Shown here one piece after another: positions 6,944 to 14,309 of a stretch of 24,402 nucleotides of DNA; the first letter of the stretch is position 1, and the number at the start of each line of letters is the position of its first letter. Position numbers and translations under genes: made by a program. Source of the stretch: an uncultured Collinsella sp. (GTDB taxonomy: Bacteria; Actinomycetota; Coriobacteriia; Coriobacteriales; Coriobacteriaceae). Where the stretch lies: the NCBI GenBank assembly GCA_900549455.1, contig UROM01000016.1, positions 1-24,402 of the forward strand, read 5' to 3'. The notes below the pieces were generated by a model that saw nothing but the letters and a program-made list of their open reading frames with translations, ran no database searches and was not told where the DNA came from.

Positions 6944-7798
6944 CTATGCCAGTACGTATTGATAAGTATCCCCCATGGGCACAAAGGTGACCGGCAAGCC
7001 TGCACCAGCGTCTCCGAGCGCAGCGGGCAACCATGTCGACATGCATTCCATACCCGGCTCTTCGCCGTTAAAGTGACCCATATGGATGGCGCATTTCCCC
7101 TGACCGAGCATTGCGGCGTCGCGGATGTACTCACTCACCGTAAAGTCGATAAACTCCATGGCCAAAATGCAATCGATGTCATCAGAGTCGATATGGGCAA
7201 TCTCGTCGTTATCTCGTCCCATAATGTGCATGGGAATCTCGACATTGCGAACGAGAGCGTCACCGTCGCCGATCAAGCGCGTTCCATTTAATCCAAGCTT
7301 GTGTACGAGCGCCTGCGCAAGATCGCGGGCCGGCGTTGGCTCAATGCGGTACCTCATGAATGACTCGTCTACCGCGGAGCCAAGCCAGTCCATCTTGGCC
7401 GCAAATCCGTAAAAGATGCCGTCGACCATCGAACCGTCCGAGGCGAGCGGAACGCCCGAGTGGATATAGTCATGGCAACGCCAGACCGCTCCACCCCAAT
7501 CGTCAAGCAAGGCGCACTTTGCCTCAAAGGTCTCGTTCCCTGCGACCACCTCACGGCTGTCTCCGTGGTTCCAGAACAGCGCCTCGTGCGGAACAATCAG
7601 GTTGGCGCCAAGCTCCTTGGCACGGCGAATTACCTCCGCCGTAGCCCAAATGCATGTAACGATTCCGGTACATTGCTGATCGATGTTGCCGTAAAGCACC
7701 CGATCGCGCGTCGTCGCAAGCTCGATGGGCTTACCGGTAAAAGCATCGATGCCGCCGCAATAGTCCTGGATAGCTTGAATAGCCTCACTGATAAGCAT
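6944..7798 (-). CDS. Nif3-like dinuclear metal-centre protein
   Basis: A 284-residue member of the Nif3/DUF34 family, toroidal hexamers with a two-metal site whose biochemical function is mostly unresolved (often annotated as GTP cyclohydrolase I type 2). Candidate ligands are H71 and E72 in NLIVPHEALFWNHGD, H109/D110 in VWRCHDYIHSG, and H242 with E246/E247 in HMGHFNGEEPGMEC. The usual first motif is His-His; His-Glu here, followed by F-W-x-H-x-D, marks a subgroup. The start is ATG 7798 with GAAGGGG about ten bases upstream; in-frame ATGs further upstream lack ribosome binding sites. It is the last gene of the antiterminator-EIIBC operon, suggesting a role tied to the imported sugar (inference). 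Confidence 0.85.
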   Translation of the reverse strand: MLISEAIQAIQDYCGGIDAFTGKPIELATTRDRVLYGNIDQQCTGIVTCIWATAEVIRRAKELGANLIVPHEALFWNHGDSREVVAGNETFEAKCALLDDWGGAVWRCHDYIHSGVPLASDGSMVDGIFYGFAAKMDWLGSAVDESFMRYRIEPTPARDLAQALVHKLGLNGTRLIGDGDALVRNVEIPMHIMGRDNDEIAHIDSDDIDCILAMEFIDFTVSEYIRDAAMLGQGKCAIHMGHFNGEEPGMECMSTWLPAALGDAGAGLPVTFVPMGDTYQYVLA

Positions 7799-7824
7799 AT
7801 GTAACAACCCCTTCGACATAATAT

Positions 7825-7853
7825 GCAGGGCGGCAGCAAACACACCGCCCTGC
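7825..7853 (-). other. Intercistronic hairpin between EIIBC and Nif3-family genes
   Basis: A 9-bp GC stem GCAGGGCGG / CCGCCCTGC with an 11-base loop and no following T-tract. It lies just upstream of the Nif3-family ribosome binding site and may act as an mRNA processing or attenuation element rather than a full terminator. Confidence 0.5.
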
Positions 7854-7909
7854 GGAATCATCTATAGGCGGCATTTTTTGAGCCGAACCACCTATATGCG
7901 ACCGCTTTT

Positions 7910-9340
7910 CTAGCGCTCGGAAATCGGACCGTTCTCAAGCTCATCCTCGCTAAAGCCAAAGAACCAGGCAACGGCAAAGCTTACGATAAAGCCAGCTGCC
8001 GAAGCGATAGCGGCACAGATCAGGTTCTCGTTGCCACCGCCGACAAACGTCATAATATTGAGCACGTTGGAAGCAGCACCAGCAAGATAGGCATTCACAT
8101 GCAAAGCGAGCGCCCCGGCACCGGCGACAAATGAACCCGCCATGCAGGCAACGAACAGTTTACGATAGCGGAACAGCATGCCATAGATGAACGGCTCGCC
8201 GACGCCTCCGATGAGCTGGGCGACAAGATAGCCAGCACACAGGCGCTTTTCCTCCTTGTTACGGAGTTTGAGCCATGTCGCAATCTCCACTCCATAGGCA
8301 GCCCACAGCGCAACCGTAGCAGCGACCATAATAAAGCTGTCAGAGCCCGTCGACATGAAGTTTGCAATGGCAATCATAATGACCGCGACATGCATGCCCG
8401 TAATGACCATGGGCAACCAAATTGCTGCAAGCAAGCCGCCACCAATAATCGCCGCGATGCCACCCTCGGCGCCGAGGAACCCAAAGATTGCAGCCAGGCC
8501 GTTGCCGCACAAAGAGCCAAGAGGGGCAAGCAGGCAAAGCGCAAAGGGGACAGTCAGAGCAAGCGTGCAAAGCGGCGTAAACACCGTAGTAAGCGAATCA
8601 GGCATATGCTTGCGCAGGAACTTTTCGAAGACGGACATCAAGGCCACTGTGAGCAGAACGGGGATGACCGTCTGTGCATAGTTTTCAGGCACGCAGGGAA
8701 TGCCGTAAACGCTAAAGGCTTTTCCCTCGGCTGCCATTTGCATAAACGTCGGTTCGATAAGCACACCGCCCATAAAAGCACCGTACATAGGCGTGGCGCC
8801 AATGTTCTTGGCGGCCGAAAAGCCCAAGAAGACTGGTATAAAGTAGAACGTCACGTTGTAGAGCATATTGAGCAGGACATATAGATCGCTCGTATCCGCA
8901 ATGAGATTAAGCATCGTTGGCCCGAGTACGACGGCAACGGTTTTGAACATGCCCGAAGCGAGCAGCAATGGAATCATCGGAACCATGGAGCCCGAGAGGT
9001 AGTTAAGAATCGCATTGCCAACGGCTGCCGGGGTAAGCGGTGTTTTGACTCCACTTGCATCGAGGTTCTCGTCGATACTCTCCTGCTTGGCCAAGCCGCT
9101 CATCTTGATGAGCTCGTCATATACCTTAGGCACGTTTTGCCCAATAATCACCTGGAACTGCCCGCCAGATATTTGAGCGCCGATGACGCCGTTAACTTTT
9201 TTAACAGCGTTAATGTCGGGCAACTCCATATCCTTAAGGTTAAAACGCAGACGCGTCATGCAGTGGGCTGCAAAGGTGATGTTGTCTTTGCCACCCAACG
9301 CCTCGAGCACATCGGCTGCGATCTTCTTATTGTCAGCCAT
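7910..9340 (-). CDS. PTS beta-glucoside-type EIIBC component
   Basis: A 476-residue sugar permease of the phosphotransferase system (glucose/sucrose/beta-glucoside family). The EIIB domain (1 to about 85) carries the phospho-cysteine C27 in AAHCMTRLRF, then GVIGAQISGGQFQVIIG. EIIC (about 110-460) is a series of hydrophobic helices with the substrate-domain motif GGVGEPFIYGMLFRYRK, equivalent to the GITEPAIYG box. It ends after IIC, so there is no fused IIA, unlike BglF/BglP. The start is ATG 9340 with AAGGGAAG upstream. It is preceded by its BglG-type antiterminator and followed by the Nif3-family gene. IIA must be supplied by another protein. Sugar specificity (beta-glucoside, sucrose or trehalose type) is not decidable from sequence alone. 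Confidence 0.93.
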   Translation of the reverse strand: MADNKKIAADVLEALGGKDNITFAAHCMTRLRFNLKDMELPDINAVKKVNGVIGAQISGGQFQVIIGQNVPKVYDELIKMSGLAKQESIDENLDASGVKTPLTPAAVGNAILNYLSGSMVPMIPLLLASGMFKTVAVVLGPTMLNLIADTSDLYVLLNMLYNVTFYFIPVFLGFSAAKNIGATPMYGAFMGGVLIEPTFMQMAAEGKAFSVYGIPCVPENYAQTVIPVLLTVALMSVFEKFLRKHMPDSLTTVFTPLCTLALTVPFALCLLAPLGSLCGNGLAAIFGFLGAEGGIAAIIGGGLLAAIWLPMVITGMHVAVIMIAIANFMSTGSDSFIMVAATVALWAAYGVEIATWLKLRNKEEKRLCAGYLVAQLIGGVGEPFIYGMLFRYRKLFVACMAGSFVAGAGALALHVNAYLAGAASNVLNIMTFVGGGNENLICAAIASAAGFIVSFAVAWFFGFSEDELENGPISER

Positions 9341-9451
9341 ATCATCTTCCCTTTCGAACGATCCGGTTCCTTCCTCGCTGCGCGCGCGAGGAGACAAAGC
9401 GGACGGTGGCCTGCCGCCCACATGGAAATATTCGATTGTTGAGGGAAACGG

Positions 9452-9505
9452 CGTAAAGACAAAAAGCTCCAAAACGAGACATCGACAGGTCGCCCTGTCT
9501 TTACG
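9452..9505 (-). promoter_or_regulatory. Leader stem-loop upstream of EIIBC, candidate antitermination site
   Basis: The 303-base gap 9341-9643 between antiterminator and EIIBC genes holds a 10-bp inverted repeat CGTAAAGACA / TGTCTTTACG (9452-9461 and 9496-9505). On the minus strand a smaller hairpin GACAG-GGCGAC-CTGTC can form only if the larger stem is open, and a T-run (GGAGCTTTTTG) lies inside. Two exclusive structures in this position fit a regulated leader, but the canonical LicT/BglG RNA target (GGATTGTTACTG type) was not found. Confidence 0.35.
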
Positions 9506-9595
9506 TCACGCTTCGGAAGCTCAGCTCTCGAATAACACCTTATGTGGCCCAAGATTATCAGCTCTGCCATGTGAACGGTGGTCTCATGGTGCTCA

Positions 9596-9618
9596 AAAGC
9601 CTGCGAACGGTAGGCTTT
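9596..9618 (-). terminator. Weak hairpin after the antiterminator gene
   Basis: A stem AAAGCCT / AGGCTTT with a 9-base loop, 26 bases past the antiterminator stop, ends in TTTT on the minus strand. It could be a partial terminator that sets the antiterminator-to-permease ratio. Confidence 0.4.
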
Positions 9619-9643
9619 CTTCCCCGAACGGTATAGAAAGCGC

Positions 9644-10501
9644 CTATTTGTCGGCTAACACCTCGCCCGTCACGTTGCCGGCATAGACCCGATTGACATG
9701 GAGCATGAGATACACCTTCTCCTCGGGCACGATGGAGGCATGATACGTTTCCTCGATAAGTTCTGCCATTTTGTCAACACAAGCCGCTATAGCCGGATGC
9801 TCTTCACAGAGAGGACGATAGAGCGCCGCATTATCGGTATTAAGCGGCTCCCCGGTGCGGACACGCTCCAGCAAGTAGCGCACATGGGTGTCATAGCGTG
9901 CATAGTCAAAAGCATCGCGGTCAACGGCGATAGCAAGATCTTTCTCGATAATCGCTACGAGCTTTTCGATCAGGCGTTCCTCGCGGCGGACGTCGTTTGA
10001 CTTCGCCTTACTAGAACTTGCCATAACGCTGTTAACGATGCAGAGCGCGATGCCCGCCCTCTCCCCGCGTGGCATAGATAAACCGAATTCGCGCTCTATG
10101 CCAGCATGGGCAAGCGCCGCAATCTTAAATTCAATAGGATATTGCTGCTGAACGTCACAAGAAAGCGGCATCTGAACATACATGTGCTCACGACAGCGCT
10201 TGATGGCAAAACTAATGTGGTCGGCAAGCGTAAAAGGGAGGTTCGCCGACAGCTCGCGAGAAATGTTGGTGCGCGCGACATCGGCAATCTGCGCACTAAA
10301 TTCCATTACCTTGGGATCGATCTCGTTAAGAAGTGGCAGGTAGCGTGCATCAACGTTGTAAAACGTGCGCTCAATCTGCGCAAGTGAAACCTCATCGGGG
10401 CCGTCAGGGAAACCAATGCCTTTCCCCAGCGCCACAAGCTCGGTTCCCTTATCGTTGACAAGCAAGGCGGCATTGTGATTAATGCGCTTAACGACCCTCA
10501 T
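9644..10501 (-). CDS. BglG/LicT-family transcriptional antiterminator (PRD protein)
   Basis: A 285-residue RNA-binding antiterminator. An N-terminal CAT RNA-binding domain (1 to about 55, MRVVKRINHNAALLVNDKGT) precedes two PTS regulation domains (PRD1 about 65-170, PRD2 about 172-280). PRD histidines that receive PTS phosphate are visible as H95 (ADHISFAIKR), H206 (THVRYL) and H268 (VYLMLHVNRV). The second PRD1 position, normally His in a FIALHIVN context, is C154 here (GIALCIVN). The start is ATG 10501 with GGAGG five bases upstream. It lies directly upstream of the EIIBC gene, which by family logic phosphorylates and inhibits it when sugar is absent. Confidence 0.94.
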   Translation of the reverse strand: MRVVKRINHNAALLVNDKGTELVALGKGIGFPDGPDEVSLAQIERTFYNVDARYLPLLNEIDPKVMEFSAQIADVARTNISRELSANLPFTLADHISFAIKRCREHMYVQMPLSCDVQQQYPIEFKIAALAHAGIEREFGLSMPRGERAGIALCIVNSVMASSSKAKSNDVRREERLIEKLVAIIEKDLAIAVDRDAFDYARYDTHVRYLLERVRTGEPLNTDNAALYRPLCEEHPAIAACVDKMAELIEETYHASIVPEEKVYLMLHVNRVYAGNVTGEVLADK

Positions 10502-10569
10502 GATGCCTCCGAAAATAGGCGCAGCCGAAGGGCAAGCGCAATGAATTCCAGTTAAGATGGTTCGCCTCG

Positions 10570-10598
10570 ATTATTCCACGCAACGTCACGCGAGACAA
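10570..10598 (-). promoter_or_regulatory. Probable promoter of the antiterminator-EIIBC-Nif3 operon
   Basis: On the minus strand TTGTCT (10593-10598), a 17-base spacer and AATAAT (10570-10575) lie about 70 bases before the antiterminator start. This is the best sigma-A type match in the 320-base gap up to the endonuclease gene. Confidence 0.4.
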
Positions 10599-10618
10599 GC
10601 AAACCCGAGCCACCACAA

Positions 10619-10666
10619 CCTACCAAAAAGGGACAGGTTTATTTTGGCAGGTTTTATCTGGGGAAA
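10619..10666 (+). repeat. Dispersed 48-bp palindromic repeat, copy A4
   Basis: A plus-strand copy of the A element with CCTACCAAAA / TTTTGGCAGG arms (one mismatch) and the intact GGGACAGG core and TTTTATCTGGGG tail. It lies between two divergent genes, with no plus-strand gene ending upstream, so it cannot be serving only as a gene terminator. Confidence 0.9.
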
Positions 10667-10789
10667 CCCCGAATAGCCCCATATGCACAACCGCTGCAGC
10701 TCCATATGAGACAAATGAATCAGTAGCGTCTATCCCAAATCTTGAGTATTTGTTCGACAGAACGGCCCCTGCCGGCTCCTGCTAGACTG

Positions 10790-10798
10790 GTAGATTCC
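10790..10798 (+). promoter_or_regulatory. Extended -10 promoter of the endonuclease gene
   Basis: TGCTAGACT (TG at 10790-10791, hexamer 10793-10798) is an extended -10, 24 bases before the start codon. No convincing -35 is seen at the right distance. The form matches the TGCTAGAAT before hpt and TGCTACAAT before the LacI-type gene. Confidence 0.4.
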
Positions 10799-10821
10799 CA
10801 ACTGTCCATCCAGGAGCCTCA

Positions 10822-11805
10822 ATGTCGCGCAAGTCCACCTACAAGCAAGTACTTTCCATCGGCACCGCCGTGGTGCTGGGGTTTGCGCTGTTCACAGGGT
10901 CGCTCGACGGAGCGCCCAAGTTGTTGTCGCCGCAAAGCGATGAGCAGGCGGCGGCTCTGGCCGAAAAACAAAACGAGAGTCCCAGCCGCACCGACGACGA
11001 GGCAGACCTGGTTGCCCGACTCGAATCGGGAACAGCAGGCTCCTCGGACTCTCAAAATAGCCAAGACTCTGGCGGTAGCTCCGATTCCGCCGCAACCGAC
11101 ACCGGTGACGACGCTTCCGCAAACAGCGCCGCCACCCCCATCGACGAGGTCGAAAACCCCGATCTCGACCGCGCCCGCGGTGTTTATCTCAGCAGCATTC
11201 CCGACTACGGCGGCAATCCCTACGTTGCCCTGCGCGCCGACAGCACGCACCCGCTCGGCACGCCGTCATTCACGCTCGATGAATACGAGCGCGCCACCGA
11301 AGAGGGCTGCTTTAGGAAGTTCTCCAAGCTCGACAGCTTGGGCCGCACACGCAAAGCGCTTGCCTGCGTGGGCCCCGAGTCGCTCGGTCAGGGCAAGCGC
11401 GGCGACATCTCGCGTATCCACCCCGCCGGATGGCATCAGCAGCGCTACGACTTTATTCCGGGCCAGAGCCTCTACAACCGCTGCCACCTTATCGCCTGGT
11501 CGCTCTGCGGCGAAAACGCCAACCGCAAAAATCTCCTCACCGGCACGCGCTATCTCAACGAAACGGGCATGCTGCCGTTTGAAGAGCAGATTCTCAACTA
11601 TATTCGCGATACGGGTAACCATGTGCTCTACCGCGTCACGCCCATGTATAACGAAGAGGAACTTGTCTGCCGTGGCGTACGCCTTGAGGCGCAATCGGTC
11701 GAGGACCACGGCCAGACCCTCTGCTTCCACGTGTACTGCTACAACCTGCAGCCGCATGTGCAGATCGACTATGCCACCGGCCGCAACCAGGCCTCGGGGG
11801 ACTAG
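10822..11805 (+). CDS. Secreted or anchored DNA/RNA non-specific endonuclease
   Basis: A 327-residue protein of the beta-beta-alpha-metal (NUC) nuclease family. Residues 7-28 form a hydrophobic signal/anchor segment. A low-complexity, Ser/Asp/Ala-rich linker covers about 50-112. The nuclease domain runs from about 119 to 315. The catalytic segment YNRCHLIAW (218-226, H222 general base) corresponds to the DRGH box, and ENANRKNLLTGTRYLN (231-246) gives the metal-binding Asn region. The asparagine and cysteine in NRCH differ from the usual Asp and Gly/Ser. The start is ATG 10822 with AGGAG upstream. By family, such enzymes degrade extracellular DNA for nutrient use, competence or escape. It stands alone. 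Function is confident, biological role is not. Confidence 0.88.
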   Translation: MSRKSTYKQVLSIGTAVVLGFALFTGSLDGAPKLLSPQSDEQAAALAEKQNESPSRTDDEADLVARLESGTAGSSDSQNSQDSGGSSDSAATDTGDDASANSAATPIDEVENPDLDRARGVYLSSIPDYGGNPYVALRADSTHPLGTPSFTLDEYERATEEGCFRKFSKLDSLGRTRKALACVGPESLGQGKRGDISRIHPAGWHQQRYDFIPGQSLYNRCHLIAWSLCGENANRKNLLTGTRYLNETGMLPFEEQILNYIRDTGNHVLYRVTPMYNEEELVCRGVRLEAQSVEDHGQTLCFHVYCYNLQPHVQIDYATGRNQASGD

Positions 11806-11864
11806 GGCCGTCCAAGCTGCCCCCGAACCTAAAATGATCCGTTTTCCTCCGTCCCCTAGGGATC

Positions 11865-11900
11865 AAAAAGGGCCGCCCTGGATTGCCCAGAGCGGCCCTT
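11865..11900 (-). terminator. Rho-independent terminator of the EF-G-like gene
   Basis: A perfect 9-bp GC-rich stem AAGGGCCGC / GCGGCCCTT (11868-11876 and 11892-11900), extended in the loop by CTGG/CCAG. On the minus strand it is followed by TTTTTGATC. It lies 35 bases past the EF-G-like stop and may also serve the convergent endonuclease gene. Confidence 0.8.
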
Positions 11901-11934
11901 ACATCGGCATATATGTTGCAGGCAAAGTCACGCG

Positions 11935-14010
11935 TTACTTGGCGCGGCCCTCCTCATAGCGCTCGACCAGCTTGGCCTGCACGTCATAGGGCACCTGCTC
12001 ATAGCCCGCGGGCTTCATGGTAAAGTCGCCCGTGCCGCGCGTGATGGAGCGCAGGCGAGTCGAATAATCCGTCAGCTCGGCCAGCGGCGCCTGGGCAATG
12101 ACCACGGTGTCTCCGCGCTCATCGGTCTCCATGCCCGTCACGCGACCACGCGAGGCCGAGATGTCGCCCATCACGGCGCCGGCGTAGCTCTCGGGGATAG
12201 TCACGGTGATTTCCTCGATGGGCTCCAGCACCACCGGGTCGGCATCAGCACATGCCTTGCGCAGGCCGATGCGAGCCGCCGCGCGGAACGCCATCTCGTT
12301 GGAGTCGACGCTGTGATACGAACCGTCGTACACAGCCACGCGAATGCCCGTGAGCGGGTAGCCGGCAATGATGCCGTCCTTCATGGTCTCCTGGACACCC
12401 TTGTCCACGGCGGGAATGAGCGAGCGCGGGATACGGCCACCTACGACCTCGTCCACAAACTCATAGCCATCGCTCGTGCCGTCGGGCCCAATGAGCGGCT
12501 CAACGCGCAGCCAGCAGTCGCCATACTGACCGGCACCGCCAGTCTGCTTCTTGTGGCGGCCCTGGGCACTCGCCGTGCGGCGGATGGTCTCGCGATACGG
12601 AATGCGGATCGGCACGCTTTTGGCCACGACCTTGGTGCGATCCTCCAAACGGTTGAGCAGCACCGAAACCTGTGCCTCACCCACGGCGGAGATGATAGTC
12701 TGGCCCGTCTCCTCGTCACGATCGATGCTCATGGTCGGATCGGCCTTGCACGCCTTCTCGATAAACGTGTAGAGCTTCTCTTCGTCGCCGCGGTTCTCGG
12801 CCTCGATGGCAATGCGGTACTGCGAGTTGGGGAACTTAAACGCCGCCGCCTCGACCTTACCGGTAATGGAGAGCGTGTCACCCGTCTCTGCCGCCAACTT
12901 GGGCGCCACGATAATGTCGCCGGCATAGGCGTGACCGACCTCGGTCATGTCGCGGCCACACATCACATACAGGTGAGCCAAGCGATCGCTCTTGCGGGTG
13001 CGCGCGTTGATCAGCTCAAGGCCCGGCTCAAGCGTGCCCGTCAGCACCTTGATAAAGCTGATGCGGCCCTGCTGCGGATCGGCCAGCGTCTTAAACACAA
13101 ACGCCACCGGGCGGTCATCGTCACTCGAGATCTTAAGCGAATCGCCGTCGATGAGCGGCATCTCGCCGTAGTCCGTCGGCGCCGGGAAGTACGTCGCGAT
13201 GTCATCCATCAGCGAGTTGACGCCCTGCTCCTTAATGCAATCGCCCGCAAAGACTGGCACAAAGATGCGCTCGGCAATCGCCTTCGACAGCAGGCCTTCA
13301 AGCTCCTCCTGCGTCAGCGTCTCCTCGCCTTCCAAGTACTTCATCATCAGCTCGTCGTCAGCCTCGGCCACCAGCTCGCACAGATGGTCATGGGCCTCCT
13401 CGGCCTGGGCACGATACTCCTCAGGAATCTCCGACTCAACGGCTTCGGTGCCGTTGCAATGGCGTGCCTTCATGCGCACCAGGTCGATGATGCCATCAAA
13501 GTCCTCGCCCTCGCCCCAGGGAAGGGTCACGGCGCCCAGGCGCGTGCCAAAGCGCTCTTGCAGCAGGTCCATCGTGGTCGCAAAGCTGGCCTCGGAGCGC
13601 GACAGGCGGTTTACGAACACCGCACGCGCCAGGCGCAGGTCCTCGGCGGCATACCAGAGCTTAACCGTCGTAGGCTGCGGGCCGGCCTCGGCATCGACCA
13701 CAAACAGAGCCGTCTCGCAAACGCTCATCGCGGCAAAGGCGTCGCCGATAAAATCGGGGTAGCACGGGGCATCGAGCACATTGATGCGCGCGCCCTTCCA
13801 GTCGATCGGCGCAATGGTCGTCGAGATGGAGAATGAACGCTTGACCTCTTCGGGGTCATAGTCGAGCGTGGGCTTGGTGCCGTCGTGGCCGCCCAGGCGG
13901 GCGGTCTTGCCGGAAAGGTGGAGCATGGCCTCGGCGAGTGAGGTCTTGCCCACCCCGCCTTGGCCTACGAGCACCACGTTCCTTACGTTACCGGTCTTGG
14001 GAGCACCCAT
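11935..14010 (-). CDS. Elongation factor G-like protein (EF-G paralogue)
   Basis: A 691-residue translation-factor-family protein with EF-G domain order: G domain (1 to about 280), domain II (about 300-385), III, IV (GRHKKQTGGAGQYGDCWLRVEP) and V. The P-loop is GQGGVGKT (16-23), not the GHVDHGKT-like form of true EF-G. The G3 motif DxPG reads DAPC (80-83) and the G4 motif NKxD reads NRLS (134-137), so GTP recognition is doubtful. This pattern fits the EF-G-like (FusA2-type) paralogue common in Actinobacteria and relatives, not the housekeeping factor. The start is ATG 14010 with a perfect AAGGAGGT; a longer frame upstream is non-coding in character. It is monocistronic with its own terminator. 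The cellular role of these paralogues is not settled. Confidence 0.92.
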   Translation of the reverse strand: MGAPKTGNVRNVVLVGQGGVGKTSLAEAMLHLSGKTARLGGHDGTKPTLDYDPEEVKRSFSISTTIAPIDWKGARINVLDAPCYPDFIGDAFAAMSVCETALFVVDAEAGPQPTTVKLWYAAEDLRLARAVFVNRLSRSEASFATTMDLLQERFGTRLGAVTLPWGEGEDFDGIIDLVRMKARHCNGTEAVESEIPEEYRAQAEEAHDHLCELVAEADDELMMKYLEGEETLTQEELEGLLSKAIAERIFVPVFAGDCIKEQGVNSLMDDIATYFPAPTDYGEMPLIDGDSLKISSDDDRPVAFVFKTLADPQQGRISFIKVLTGTLEPGLELINARTRKSDRLAHLYVMCGRDMTEVGHAYAGDIIVAPKLAAETGDTLSITGKVEAAAFKFPNSQYRIAIEAENRGDEEKLYTFIEKACKADPTMSIDRDEETGQTIISAVGEAQVSVLLNRLEDRTKVVAKSVPIRIPYRETIRRTASAQGRHKKQTGGAGQYGDCWLRVEPLIGPDGTSDGYEFVDEVVGGRIPRSLIPAVDKGVQETMKDGIIAGYPLTGIRVAVYDGSYHSVDSNEMAFRAAARIGLRKACADADPVVLEPIEEITVTIPESYAGAVMGDISASRGRVTGMETDERGDTVVIAQAPLAELTDYSTRLRSITRGTGDFTMKPAGYEQVPYDVQAKLVERYEEGRAK

Positions 14011-14184
14011 GATGACCTCCTTGCAGGGCCGCGCGCAATGCGCGACGCCAACGGGGAGAGTTCGCGGTCGGTGCCATCCCGGGAGCAGCATGGTCGGCAG
14101 CCGAGCCGACTCACCCTCCAAATGTCCTATGCCACCACCCTACCCTCACGGGTGACTGTCCATGCACACCTTTCGGCGCACGTA

Positions 14185-14213
14185 TGAATACAGGCGGCGA
14201 GAGGACAGAGCAA
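14185..14213 (-). promoter_or_regulatory. Possible promoter of the EF-G-like gene
   Basis: On the minus strand TTGCTC (14208-14213), a 17-base spacer and TATTCA (14185-14190). It lies about 175 bases before the start codon, implying a long 5' leader, so a closer promoter may have been missed. Confidence 0.3.
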
Positions 14214-14248
14214 GTATGCCCGGCGATTATTAAACCCCATCGATACAA

Positions 14249-14288
14249 ATAAAAAAACCGCCGCAGGCCATAAGACCTGCGGCGGTTT
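14249..14288 (-). terminator. Strong rho-independent terminator of the ABC transporter operon
   Basis: A perfect 13-bp stem AAACCGCCGCAGG / CCTGCGGCGGTTT (14255-14267 and 14276-14288) with an 8-base loop. On the minus strand it is followed by a run of T residues and TTTATTTG. It lies 21 bases past the ATPase stop. Confidence 0.92.
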
Positions 14289-14309
14289 CATCTCAATTCT
14301 GAGTTGAGT

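Noticed and set aside
9341..9643. Canonical LicT/BglG RNA antiterminator site
   Set aside because: I looked for a GGATTGTTACTG...GGCAAAACC-like pattern on the minus strand here and upstream of 10501 and did not find one.
10742..11959. Alternative plus-strand frame over the endonuclease gene
   Set aside because: Ser/Thr/Pro/Arg-rich out-of-frame translation. The overlapping frame has a ribosome binding site, signal segment and nuclease motifs.
12313..13836. 507-codon open frame antisense to the EF-G-like gene
   Set aside because: Shadow of the real gene. The product is rich in His/Leu/Arg/Ala from antisense codons and shows no domain.
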